From assembly GCA_963743705.1 (NCBI GenBank), contig CAVUQS010000001.1, forward strand, positions 372,001 to 436,000: a stretch of DNA of 64,000 nt, in the 5' to 3' direction. The notes below the pieces were generated by a model. That model was not told where the DNA came from. It saw only the letters and a list, made by a program, of their open reading frames with translations, and made no database searches. Below are positions 52,364 through 61,399 of the stretch, in pieces. This DNA is from PALSA-243 sp963743705 (lineage in GTDB: Bacteria; Acidobacteriota; Terriglobia; Bryobacterales; Bryobacteraceae). Positions within the stretch are counted from its first letter, which is position 1. Each line of letters starts with the position of its first letter. A program made the position numbers and the translations under genes.

Positions 52364-52843
52364 TTAGAATGGAACGTCGTCGTCCGTGACGCCCTGATTG
52401 AAGTCGTCGGCCGGCTGCGTTTGCGCCGCCGGTTGCGGACGTTGCTGCGAGCGCGGCATGGAAACGGGCCGCTCGAAATCGCCGCCAGGCGCCCCGCCGC
52501 CGGAATCGCCGCGGCCGCCGAGCAAGATCAAATCGTCGGCCACCACTTCCGTGACATAGCGCTTCTGGCCTTCTTTGTCTTCGTAGTTGCGCGTCTGCAG
52601 ACGCCCTTCCACGTATACCTGCTTCCCCTTCAGCAGGTAATTGGCAAGGTTCTCCGAGCGCCACAGCACCACGCTGTGCCAGTCGGTTTCTTCCTTCCAT
52701 TCGCCCGATTGCTGGTCTTTCCATCGCCGGTTGGTGGCCACGGTGAAAGTGGATCGGGCCACGCCGCTGGGCGTGAACTTAGTCTCGGCATCCTTGCCGA
52801 GATGCCCCAGCAACATAACTTTATTGATGCTTCGGGAAGCCAT
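52364..52843 (-). CDS. ssb: Single-stranded DNA-binding protein
   Basis: 159 residues from ATG 52843; upstream in-frame sequence is Arg-rich and unlike SSB. OB fold with MASRSINKVMLLGHLGKDAE, WHSVVLWRSENLANYLLKGK and VYVEGRLQTRNYEDKEGQ. A Gly/Pro/Gln-rich linker leads to the acidic tip DDDVPF that recruits replication and repair proteins. It coats single-stranded DNA. Confidence 0.96.
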   Translation of the reverse strand: MASRSINKVMLLGHLGKDAETKFTPSGVARSTFTVATNRRWKDQQSGEWKEETDWHSVVLWRSENLANYLLKGKQVYVEGRLQTRNYEDKEGQKRYVTEVVADDLILLGGRGDSGGGAPGGDFERPVSMPRSQQRPQPAAQTQPADDFNQGVTDDDVPF

Positions 52844-52887
52844 AGTTACCGAAACTGTAGCACGAAAGCGGCCGGCTCGAACGATTT

Positions 52888-54129
52888 CTAGCGGATTACC
52901 GAAGCCAGAGAAGTGGCCGGACAAGCCGCGGAAACGGCGAGCGCTTCCTGCTTCGGGAAATAGGGCGAAGCCGAGGCCAGCGAACGCTGCAAAAGCTCGC
53001 GCGAAGTTCCGCACGACCCGCCTGCCACCGCCGCCAGATGCCGCCAGGAGCGCGCGTCGGCGCGCCACGGTTCGGCCCCGCCGGCGTTCACCGCGCTCGA
53101 GAATTCTTCTTCGGCCCGCAGAAATTCCTTGCGCCGGTAGAGCAGAATACCGCGATAGAGATGCGCCTCTTCGCCCGCCGTATCGCCCGTGCGCGCAAAC
53201 GCCACGCGGCTCGCGAGGTTGTAATCCTCTAACGCGGCCGCAGCCTGACCGGCTTTGTCTTTCGCCACGGCGCGAAGATACAACGCGCGGGCGCTGGCCG
53301 GATCTGTCTTGATTACCGAATCCAGAGTGACGATCGCCCCTGATACATCGCCCGCCAGCAGTTGTGCGCCGCCGTATTCGGTCAATGACACAGGAAAATC
53401 CGGTTGAGGACTAAGCCGCTGAGCGATAGCCACCGGGTGCGCGTTCCGCCATGCTGCGACGGCGCGGCCATACGCCGAGACGGCTCCAGAATAATCGCCC
53501 GCCTGGAAAGCGTGCCGTCCCGCCATCCATTCGCTCCATCCTGGGGCGCCCGAATCGGCGAAGTTGCGTTCCGCCGCCTGCAGATCTCCGCGGCCGGAAG
53601 CGATCCATCCCAACCATGCGCTACCAAGTTGGTGTACGGAGTGGCAAAATTCGGTCGTCCCGCCGCCGTTCGATTGGCAGTCGGTGGCATTCACCGCCGT
53701 AATGAGCAGTTGCTCCTGTGACTCGGCGGGGCCGCCGGTTTTCAAGCGCGCAACCGAGCCAAGAATGCGCCAGGTGGATGGGGCCGGTTGAATCAGCTTT
53801 TGCTTCAAGGTTGGGGATTGCCGGTCCGCAATCGCCTCGTCGAAACCTTGAGCCGCCGAAGAAAACGCGGCAGGATCCTGAGTCAGATCGGCTCCGGCCA
53901 GAGTGCAGAAAGCTCTACGGAAAGCAATGGTGGGGCTTTCTTCCGGGGTGGCCACAGCCAGCAGCATGGCCTGCGCTTGGGCACACTTCACAGTGGCCGC
54001 AAGATCAAGCGGGCCAGGAGCTTGAACGCGGTCAAAGCTCACCAGTGCCGCCGCTTGCAGCGCGACCTTTTGTTCATCCGCCGCATTCACGGCCGCTGAC
54101 GCGAGTAGAACGAGGAGAAGAGTCCTCAT
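52888..54129 (-). CDS. Exported TPR-like protein, hypothetical
   Basis: 413 residues with a signal peptide (MRTLLLVLLASAAVNAA). Helical, with TPR-like units clearest at ~225-350 (AGDYSGAVSAYGRAVAAWRN, VLKTDPASARALYLRAVAKD-like spacing, HLYRGILLYRRKEFLRAEEE). Cysteine-containing segments before the repeats (TDCQSNGGGTTEFCHS) could form disulphides. Probably a periplasmic scaffold; partner unknown. Monocistronic, 44 bp upstream of ssb on the same strand. Confidence 0.75.
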   Translation of the reverse strand: MRTLLLVLLASAAVNAADEQKVALQAAALVSFDRVQAPGPLDLAATVKCAQAQAMLLAVATPEESPTIAFRRAFCTLAGADLTQDPAAFSSAAQGFDEAIADRQSPTLKQKLIQPAPSTWRILGSVARLKTGGPAESQEQLLITAVNATDCQSNGGGTTEFCHSVHQLGSAWLGWIASGRGDLQAAERNFADSGAPGWSEWMAGRHAFQAGDYSGAVSAYGRAVAAWRNAHPVAIAQRLSPQPDFPVSLTEYGGAQLLAGDVSGAIVTLDSVIKTDPASARALYLRAVAKDKAGQAAAALEDYNLASRVAFARTGDTAGEEAHLYRGILLYRRKEFLRAEEEFSSAVNAGGAEPWRADARSWRHLAAVAGGSCGTSRELLQRSLASASPYFPKQEALAVSAACPATSLASVIR

Positions 54130-54189
54130 ACCTACATCATCGCGCCAATTGGGCCATTGTGCGCGTTATTACCAACGGGCGTTGCCGGA

Positions 54190-54456
54190 CTAAGCCGCGC
54201 GCGGTTCGGTTTCAAGCGGCATGATGCGCACCTGCCGCAACAATTCCGGATGGCACGCCGGGCAGCAATCCGCGCAATACCAGCCATGGATCTCTTCCGG
54301 CATGTGTAACTTGGACGGCCATTCGCCGCACGTGTCGCAGCACCCCTTCAGGCGCTCGGAGATATGACAATTCCCTTCCATGTCTCGCGAAATCAGCACG
54401 CCACGGGCCAAAAGAAATCCGGCGGATTTTACCTGGAAATTAACGTTGGGCAACAT
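54190..54456 (-). CDS. Small cysteine-rich protein, possible zinc-binding
   Basis: 88 residues from ATG 54456; a shorter start at ATG 54381 (MEGNCHISERLKG) is possible. Cysteines are grouped as GCCDTC and WYCADCCPACH, giving two CxxC-type knuckles able to hold one or two zinc ions. No helix-turn-helix or known enzyme motif. Function unknown. A single gene with short flanks. Confidence 0.6.
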   Translation of the reverse strand: MLPNVNFQVKSAGFLLARGVLISRDMEGNCHISERLKGCCDTCGEWPSKLHMPEEIHGWYCADCCPACHPELLRQVRIMPLETEPRAA

Positions 54457-54547
54457 AGCGCATTTGCACAACTGAGAAAAATGTTCGCGCTATAACCAAA
54501 ACAATTCCGGCCTAAATCAATACATTCGGCGAATCAGTTATCCGAAG

Positions 54548-55075
54548 TTATCGGCTTGCCGGAGGCACGATGCCGTTCATGCGCGCATAGACCACCATCT
54601 GCCCGTAATGGTCGAAAGGATGAGTCAGCGCCGTCAGCGCCACCGACCCGCGCGGCGTCTGATTGTCTCCGAACGGCGAAGCGATCATGCCCGTGAAATT
54701 CTCCGCGGCTAGCGATTGCATTGCCTTGTGCAGATACGTGAATGAGCCCTTGGCGAAAGCCACAATCTGGTCTTTCGTCGCTGCCGAATCCGGCCCGTTT
54801 TCGCCGTTGGTATCCACCGGCGGCTTGGCGCCAAGAATCGCCGCGGCCACCATATAGTTGACCGCAGCCACGTGCTTCACCTGTTGCGCGAAGGTGCGCA
54901 CCGTTTTGAACTCACCGTTCGCCGGCGCGAAATTGTAAGCCTCGGCGGGCATAGCCTGGGCGAGCGACATGAATTCGCTCTCGGCGCCGGAAAGACTCCG
55001 GTCGTAGATCTGGCCCACAGTCGGATCGGCCGCGAATGCGGCGGCGGCAAGGGCAAAAAAGGCGGCATATTTCAT
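54548..55075 (-). CDS. Exported DinB-family protein
   Basis: 175 residues with a signal peptide (MKYAAFFALAAAAFAA). DinB four-helix bundle: metal-binding histidines in QVKHVAAVNY and HPFDHYGQMVVYARMNG. DinB/YfiT proteins are metal-dependent thiol transferases or of unknown activity; exported versions are common in this lineage. The first helix ligand is the His of QVKH. Substrate unknown. Confidence 0.83.
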   Translation of the reverse strand: MKYAAFFALAAAAFAADPTVGQIYDRSLSGAESEFMSLAQAMPAEAYNFAPANGEFKTVRTFAQQVKHVAAVNYMVAAAILGAKPPVDTNGENGPDSAATKDQIVAFAKGSFTYLHKAMQSLAAENFTGMIASPFGDNQTPRGSVALTALTHPFDHYGQMVVYARMNGIVPPASR

Positions 55076-55101
55076 ATAGAGTCGATTCTACATCCGGGGT
55101 T

Positions 55102-57147
55102 TTACGCTTCGGCAGCCGGCGCACTCTCCGGCAAGGCCTTTGCGATCGCTTCCCTAAGCTGCGTGACGGTATACGGCTTTTCGAGGAACCCGGTAATGTT
55201 TTGTTTAGTGAAGCGGCGGATAATTTCCACTTGATTATATCCGCTCGAAAGAACGATCGGAATCTGTGGATCCACCTTCCGTAACAGGTCTAACGACTCT
55301 TCGCCGCTCATCACCGGCATGGTGAGATCGAGGATAATCAGGCGGGTTTTCCGGTGGTGCTCCGTAAAAAGCTCGACGGCCTGCTTGCCGTCTTCCGCCA
55401 GCAAGACCTCATAGCCGAGCCTTTGCATAGCGGCCAAGCCGACCCGGCGGACGGTCTCTTCGTCATCGGCCAGAAGAACAGTTCCCCAGCCGAGGTGAGC
55501 GGATGGAGGGGACTCTGCGATCAGATCCGCGGATTGCAGGGCATACTCCTGCGCCACGGGAAGAAAAACCTGGAAGGTGGTTCCCTGCCCGACATGGCTG
55601 TAAACGCGCACCGCCCCCCGGTGCCCGCGTAAGATGCCGGAAACTGCGGCGAGGCCCAAGCCGCGGCCCGTGAATTTGGTGGTGAAAAACGGATCGAAAA
55701 CTCTGCCGAGCGTTTCCTCGCTCATGCCGGAGCCGGTGTCATGCACTTCGATCCGCACATACCGGCCGGCGCTGAGGGAAGGTTCATTGGAACGGAAGGT
55801 CTGCGCAATAAAATCGGCATCGACATCGATGGCGGCGGTGGATATAGCGACCCTCCCGGGCCGCGCCTGCATGGCTTCCGACGCATTGATGATCAGATTC
55901 ATGATGAGCTGCTGCATCTGCGCCGGATCGGCGTCCACCGGGGGGAGCGATTCATCCAGCTTCAGGACCAGCTCGACTTTCTTGTCGATAGTCGTCTGAA
56001 TCAGCCGCAGGATATTCAGAACGACGGCGGATAAGTTCATGCGCTCGACAAGAAATCGGCCTTTGCCCGAATACGCCAGCATCTGCCGGGTCAGATCGGC
56101 GGCGTGTTCGGCCGCGGAGACAACCTCGCGCGCGAGGTGGCGGTCGTCGGGACTCGCGGACACTTCAGCCAGTAGACTGGCGTTCCCCAGAATGCCGGTA
56201 AGAAGATTGTTGAAGTCATGAGCGATTCCACCGGCCAGCACGCCGAGGCTTTCCAGCTTCGCGGTTTCCCGGAACTGAGCCTCCTCTTCGCGGCGGACCG
56301 TCATATCCCGCGCAATCGAGAGGATGCGGCGCGGTAGGCCGTCGGTGTCCTTGATCGGACTGACCATGACGTCCCAGTATTTGTCTTTTCCTTTCGCCGT
56401 CTTGCAGTACCCGCTGAAGCGCGCCTGATTTCCCTCGCGGGCCGATTTCAACGCGTTGACCGCCTTTTCGCGCTCGGCGCCTCGCCAGAGTTCGGGCCAC
56501 GGAAGATTGGCGATAGTGGATAAATCGTCTACCTCCATCACGCGGCAGCCGTTCCGGTTCATCGAAAGAATGCGCCCCTCCAGGTCGAGCACCTTGACGC
56601 AATCCGGGTTGCTCTCCATCGCGCTCAGAGCCAGTTCTTCACTATGGCGGGCGTCTTCTACGGAAACGCGCAATTCAAGCAGGATCATCACCTGCCGGGC
56701 GAGGCGTAAGAGCGAACCCTTCTGATCTTCGCTCAGGCGGCGGGGCTTGGTATCTAATACGCAGACCGTGCCGAGCGGAAGGCCTTCGCGCGTTTTTAGA
56801 AGAGCGCCCGCGTAAAATCGGAGATGCGGTTCCGACACGCATAGCGGATTGTTCGCGAAGCGTTGATCGAGCAGGGTATCCGGAATCAACAGGAAATCGT
56901 CTTCTAGAATTGCGTGAGAGCAGATCGAGGTATCGAGCGGCGTTTGCCGCACTCCGAGACCGATCTCGGCCTTGAACCACTGGCGGCACTCATCGATAAA
57001 GTTGATGACCGCGATGGGGGCATCGCAAATCTGCGCCGCCAGAAAAGCGATATCGTCGTACAGCGCTTCCTTTGGGGTGTCGAGGATCTTATAGCGGTGC
57101 AGCGCTTCCAGGCGGCCCGCCTGATTAGGGTGCGGCTTGGCGATCAT
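55102..57147 (-). CDS. Hybrid sensor histidine kinase (GAF-PAS-HisKA-HATPase-REC)
   Basis: 681 residues, soluble. GAF ~15-160 (PIAVINFIDECRQWFKAEIG, FYAGALLKTREGLPLGTVCV), PAS ~170-285 (DCVKVLDLEGRILSMN), HisKA with His310 in GGIAHDFNNLLTGILG, HATPase (NLIINASEAM, HDTGSGMSEETLGRVFDPFF), and a C-terminal receiver with Asp607 in LIILDLTMP. The N-terminal GAF is close to a family seen in stand-alone kinases that respond to small ligands. It would phosphorelay to an unknown output. No partner gene adjacent. Confidence 0.93.
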   Translation of the reverse strand: MIAKPHPNQAGRLEALHRYKILDTPKEALYDDIAFLAAQICDAPIAVINFIDECRQWFKAEIGLGVRQTPLDTSICSHAILEDDFLLIPDTLLDQRFANNPLCVSEPHLRFYAGALLKTREGLPLGTVCVLDTKPRRLSEDQKGSLLRLARQVMILLELRVSVEDARHSEELALSAMESNPDCVKVLDLEGRILSMNRNGCRVMEVDDLSTIANLPWPELWRGAEREKAVNALKSAREGNQARFSGYCKTAKGKDKYWDVMVSPIKDTDGLPRRILSIARDMTVRREEEAQFRETAKLESLGVLAGGIAHDFNNLLTGILGNASLLAEVSASPDDRHLAREVVSAAEHAADLTRQMLAYSGKGRFLVERMNLSAVVLNILRLIQTTIDKKVELVLKLDESLPPVDADPAQMQQLIMNLIINASEAMQARPGRVAISTAAIDVDADFIAQTFRSNEPSLSAGRYVRIEVHDTGSGMSEETLGRVFDPFFTTKFTGRGLGLAAVSGILRGHRGAVRVYSHVGQGTTFQVFLPVAQEYALQSADLIAESPPSAHLGWGTVLLADDEETVRRVGLAAMQRLGYEVLLAEDGKQAVELFTEHHRKTRLIILDLTMPVMSGEESLDLLRKVDPQIPIVLSSGYNQVEIIRRFTKQNITGFLEKPYTVTQLREAIAKALPESAPAAEA

Positions 57148-57377
57148 TGGCAGGCTGTTTTCATTGTAGGCCAGCCGTCCGTCCGCGCATGGGCACGTCC
57201 TATTCGACCACTGGCGTTTCTCAACTTAGCGGCAAACCTCTCCCGACACGTATGAAATGATACTTTGCCGAGTTATCAACTAGTACTTTGACTTTCCGTA
57301 GGGGCCCCAACGTATTGATTTCACGCCCCACACCGATATACTTACTGGAACAATCTCCCAGAAGTAACGGAGGATAC

Positions 57378-59498
57378 GTGACGCCTAGGACATATTTCGT
57401 TGTGATCGCCGCTCTGGCGCTCTCGGTTCCTGTACCCGTCTACGGCCAAAAGAGAATCATTACAGGGCCGGTTTCCGATCAACGGATGGTGACTCTCGGA
57501 GGAAACACCCGGAGAGAAGCGACGCGAGTCAATGACCGCGGCGCTCTCCCCGCGGATTTTCGTCTGGATCACATGCATCTTCAACTCAAGCGATTACCCG
57601 ATGACGAGCGAGCCGTTCAGAAGGCCATCGATGAACTCTCGACGCCTGACTCCGCGAACTATCGCAAATGGATGACAGCCGCAGAATATGGCTCGCGATT
57701 CGGTCTCTCCCCAGACGACACAGACCAACTAACCAATTGGTTGGCATCCAAGGGCTTCATCATACACGGCGTTTCTCCTTCGCGAATGGCCATCGATTTC
57801 TCCGGAACAACAGGACAGGTGCGAACGGCCTTCCACACGGAGATACATCGGCTCGATGTGGCAGGCGAAAGCCACATGGCGAATATGAGCGATCCGCAAG
57901 TGCCCGACGCGTTTGCGCACGCCATCGCCGGCATTGTCGGCCTGAACGATTTCCGGCCTGTGCCTCTGATCATTCCCCGCAAGAGTTATTTCATCACTAG
58001 CGGCCTGAATGCTATTGTTCCCGCCGATCTCGCCCTCATCTACAATCTCAACCCCGCCTTCGCCGCCGGATACACCGGGGCCGGCCAGACAATCGCTGTC
58101 CTGGAAGATTCGGATCTGTTTAGCGCCACCGACTGGGCCGCGTTTCGCAAGACCATGGGGCTGACGCTCAAGTACTCCAAAGGCACATTCAGTCAGGTAC
58201 ATCCCGCACCCGGCACAGCGGGCCCCTGTTCGGATCCCGGCGTCACCGGCGACGATGGGGAAGCGACTCTCGACGCGGAATGGGCCTCCGCCGCCGCGCC
58301 GAACGCCGTGATCGTACTGGAGTCGTGCGCCAACACGTCGACCAACGCCGGGATTTTTATTGCGCTCGAAAACATGCTCACGAACGGAACTACGCCTCCT
58401 TCGATCATCAGCATCAGCTACGCGGCGTCTGAGGCGCTGATCGGTTCCGGCGGCAATGCATACGTGAATGCCCTCTACCAACTCGCGGCGGCCGAGGGCA
58501 TCTCCATCCTCGCGGCCTCGGGTGACTGGGGCGCGGACGTTTCGAGTGCGGGTTCCGAGGGGCCGTCGGTTTCCGGGATCAATGTCAACGGGCTGGGGTC
58601 GACGCCAAACAACCTGGCGGTCGGCGGCACGGATTTCGCCGACTTATATATCGGCGCGACGAACGCCTATTGGAATACGACAAATGGGCCTAACTACGTT
58701 TCCGCGAAGTCTTATGTGCTGGAGGTTCCGTGGAACGATTCCTGCGCCGGAACGCTTGTTACGGCGTTCGTCGGGTTTCCTACGCCATACGGCGCATCCG
58801 GCTTTTGCAACAGCTCGGTCGCTGTCACCAATGGCTTCGTCAATAATATAGCCGGCAGCGGCGGCCCCAGCGCTTGCGGCCTCGGCGATTCGAGTGGGGC
58901 TACTCCCGATGTGGTAAGCGGCACATGCGCGGGCTATCCGAAACCATCGTGGCAAGCCGGATTTGCCGGTATTCACAACGATGGAGTTCGCGATCTTCCC
59001 GACATCTCTCTCTTCGCCTCGAACGGTTTTCTCGGCCACTACTATGTCGTTTGTTTTTCGGATGTCGCGCAGGGTGGGGCTTCTTGCCTCAGTACCCCGA
59101 GCACGTGGGCGGGCTTTGGCGGCACTTCGGTTTCAACGCCAATTGCCGCCGGGATCCAGGCGCTGATTAATCAGAGAACCGGAAGCAGGCAAGGGAATCC
59201 CGCGCCGGCTTATTACGCCCTGGCTGCGAGCCAATACGGCGCCTCGGGCAATCCCGCGTGTAATTCCACCTTGGGGAATGCCGTGTCGGCTTCGTGCGTC
59301 TTTTACGATGTCACCGCGGGTGACATGGATATCGCCTGCCACGGCGCCCACAACTGCTTCACGCCCAGCGGGACTTTCGGCGTGCTTTCTACGTCGAATA
59401 GCGTCTATCAACCGGCATACCACGCGACAACCGGGTGGGATTTTGCGACAGGCATCGGTACGCTGAACGTATTCAACCTGGTCATGAACTGGCCGTAA
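57378..59498 (+). CDS. Secreted S53 (sedolisin/kumamolisin-like) serine-carboxyl peptidase
   Basis: 706 residues from GTG 57378, which has GGAGG four bases upstream; an earlier start at 57288 lacks this. Signal peptide (YFVVIAALALSVPVPVYGQ), pro-kumamolisin activation domain to ~190, and the catalytic domain with Glu295 and Asp299 (GEATLDAEW) and Ser584 in GFGGTSVSTPIAAGI. The end DFATGIGTLNVFNL holds the calcium site region. S53 peptidases work outside the cell, usually at low pH. The PEP-CTERM gene follows. Confidence 0.93.
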   Translation: MTPRTYFVVIAALALSVPVPVYGQKRIITGPVSDQRMVTLGGNTRREATRVNDRGALPADFRLDHMHLQLKRLPDDERAVQKAIDELSTPDSANYRKWMTAAEYGSRFGLSPDDTDQLTNWLASKGFIIHGVSPSRMAIDFSGTTGQVRTAFHTEIHRLDVAGESHMANMSDPQVPDAFAHAIAGIVGLNDFRPVPLIIPRKSYFITSGLNAIVPADLALIYNLNPAFAAGYTGAGQTIAVLEDSDLFSATDWAAFRKTMGLTLKYSKGTFSQVHPAPGTAGPCSDPGVTGDDGEATLDAEWASAAAPNAVIVLESCANTSTNAGIFIALENMLTNGTTPPSIISISYAASEALIGSGGNAYVNALYQLAAAEGISILAASGDWGADVSSAGSEGPSVSGINVNGLGSTPNNLAVGGTDFADLYIGATNAYWNTTNGPNYVSAKSYVLEVPWNDSCAGTLVTAFVGFPTPYGASGFCNSSVAVTNGFVNNIAGSGGPSACGLGDSSGATPDVVSGTCAGYPKPSWQAGFAGIHNDGVRDLPDISLFASNGFLGHYYVVCFSDVAQGGASCLSTPSTWAGFGGTSVSTPIAAGIQALINQRTGSRQGNPAPAYYALAASQYGASGNPACNSTLGNAVSASCVFYDVTAGDMDIACHGAHNCFTPSGTFGVLSTSNSVYQPAYHATTGWDFATGIGTLNVFNLVMNWP

Positions 59499-59533
59499 AG
59501 CTGAGAGATGAAATGAAAACGAACGGAGGCTAT

Positions 59534-60127
59534 GTGCAGAGACTATATTCGGTGGCGTTACTTCTGCTCGGCGCCGCGGGCACGCTGAGCGCGGACATCG
59601 TAGTGAACGGCGGTTTCGAGACAGGCAACTTCACGGGCTGGACGTTAAACGGCAATATCGATGACGGCGGCGGAATGCCCGCCGTATTCGTCACCGGCGC
59701 GTTTGTCAACAGCGGCGACTACGCGGCGGATCTGGGCGCGGTCACTAACAACACGCTGCTGGACCAAACGCTAAGTGTGACTCCGCTGACCTCGTACAAA
59801 ATTACGTTCTTCGTCTCGCAGGGATTCGATCCGGACCCAACGAACGAAGTCACGAACTTCTTCAGCGCGTCTTTCGGTGGCGTAACCGGCCTGACTCTGA
59901 CCGACGCACCGGCTTTCGACTACGAAATGTTTTCCTTCTACGCGACGACCGGCGTCTCCCAGACCTCGGCGCTGCTCGAGTTCAAGACGCACAACGACGT
60001 CGATTTTTACAACCTCGACGACGTATCGGTGGTTGCGACGCCCGAGCCGGCATCCTTGCTGCTGTTTGGCTCGACACTCGCAATCCTGGGCGGCGCGCTT
60101 AGACGCAAACGGCGAGCTGTGAGCTAG
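59534..60127 (+). CDS. PEP-CTERM-anchored exported protein
   Basis: 197 residues from GTG 59534 with GGAGG four bases upstream; ATG 59513 is an alternative. The leader AACGGAGG-C-TAT-GTG nearly repeats the one of the S53 gene (AACGGAGG-A-TAC-GTG). Signal peptide, then a beta-sandwich (IVVNGGFETGNFTGWTLNGN, as in DUF642-like or carbohydrate-binding proteins), ending in a PEP-CTERM sorting signal: PEPASLLLFGSTLAILGG and RRKRR. The exosortase would be elsewhere. Cell-surface or exopolysaccharide-linked role inferred. Confidence 0.87.
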   Translation: MQRLYSVALLLLGAAGTLSADIVVNGGFETGNFTGWTLNGNIDDGGGMPAVFVTGAFVNSGDYAADLGAVTNNTLLDQTLSVTPLTSYKITFFVSQGFDPDPTNEVTNFFSASFGGVTGLTLTDAPAFDYEMFSFYATTGVSQTSALLEFKTHNDVDFYNLDDVSVVATPEPASLLLFGSTLAILGGALRRKRRAVS

Positions 60128-60159
60128 TTTCCCCTGCGCCGTTTCGTTATTCTAAAGCC

Positions 60160-61356
60160 GTGCCCGCATCATCCATGGAACTTCCGGCGGACATTCAGGC
60201 CGCTGTGGAAAGCGTTGGCCGGATAGAAGCGGTGCCCACTATCCTCGACGTTGTGCGCCGCACCACCGGCATGCGGTTCGCAGCCGTGGCCCGCGTGACC
60301 GAAGATCGCTGGGTCGCTTGCAGCGTGCTTGACGAAATTGACTTCGGTCTTAAACCGGGCGGCGAATTGAAGGTCGAAACGACCATCTGTCACGAAATCC
60401 GCCAGAACCGGCAGCCGGTGATCATCGACAACGTCGCCGAAGACGAACATTGGCGCTGTCACGGTACTCCGGCGATGTACGGCTTCCAAAGCTACATTTC
60501 GCTGCCGATCATTCTGGAGGACGGCTCCTTCTTCGGCACGCTGTGCGCTATCGATCCGCGCCCGGCGCGCCTGAATACGCCCGAAACCATCGGCATGTTC
60601 CGTCTGTTTGCCGACCTGATCGGCAAGCATCTCGACGCCCAACGGAGACTGGCGGTGGCCGAGTCCGCACTTCTAGAAGAGCGCGCAATTTCCGAACTTC
60701 GAGAGCAATTCATTGCGGTCCTCGGGCACGATCTGCGCAATCCGATGAGGGCGATCGGAAGCCTGACGGAATTGTTGTTGAAAACCCCTCTGGATCAGGA
60801 CGCGGTCGTTATGGGCGGCCTCATTCGAAACAGCGCGGCGCGGATGACGGGGTTGATTAACAATCTGCTGGATCTGGCGCGTGGCCATCTGGGGGGCGGG
60901 TTGCCTCTGGAGCGTGATTCGAACCAGCCACTGCAGCCGGTGCTTGAGGCAGTCATCGCCGAGCTATCCGTAAGCCATCCCGGACAATCCGTGGAAGCGG
61001 CGTTTTCACTCGCCGATCCGGTCAATTGCGATCGCGCCCGGGTCGGACAGATGTTCTCGAATCTTCTAGCCAATGCGCTCACGTATGGTTCTCCGGCGCG
61101 CCCGGTCCGGGTAAGCGCCGTGAGCGGCGCAGGAAGATTCGAACTCTCCGTCTCGAATAGTGGCGCCCCGATACCACCGGACACGCTGAACCGCCTCTTC
61201 CATCCTTTTTTCCGTAGAGAAGTGTTGAAAGCTCAAGAGGGCCTGGGCCTGGGCTTGTATATCGCGCATGAGATTGCGATCGCTCACGGCGGAACGCTCG
61301 ACGTTGAGTCGGCCGGTGACGAAACGCGATTTACGTTCCGTATGCCTTTGTTGTGA
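60160..61356 (+). CDS. GAF-domain sensor histidine kinase
   Basis: 398 residues from GTG 60160 (ATG 60175 is an alternative). GAF ~18-165 (KVETTICHEIRQNRQPVIID, SLPIILEDGSFFGTLCAID), HisKA with His190 in FIAVLGHDLRNPMRAIGS, HATPase (SNLLANALTYGSPARPV, GLGLGLYIAHEIAIAHGG). Soluble; the GAF resembles that of the hybrid kinase at 55102. No response regulator is adjacent. Ligand unknown. Confidence 0.92.
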   Translation: MPASSMELPADIQAAVESVGRIEAVPTILDVVRRTTGMRFAAVARVTEDRWVACSVLDEIDFGLKPGGELKVETTICHEIRQNRQPVIIDNVAEDEHWRCHGTPAMYGFQSYISLPIILEDGSFFGTLCAIDPRPARLNTPETIGMFRLFADLIGKHLDAQRRLAVAESALLEERAISELREQFIAVLGHDLRNPMRAIGSLTELLLKTPLDQDAVVMGGLIRNSAARMTGLINNLLDLARGHLGGGLPLERDSNQPLQPVLEAVIAELSVSHPGQSVEAAFSLADPVNCDRARVGQMFSNLLANALTYGSPARPVRVSAVSGAGRFELSVSNSGAPIPPDTLNRLFHPFFRREVLKAQEGLGLGLYIAHEIAIAHGGTLDVESAGDETRFTFRMPLL

Positions 61357-61399
61357 GCCGCCGCTTTTGACGGAACAAAAATCCGGATAAGATTGAACC

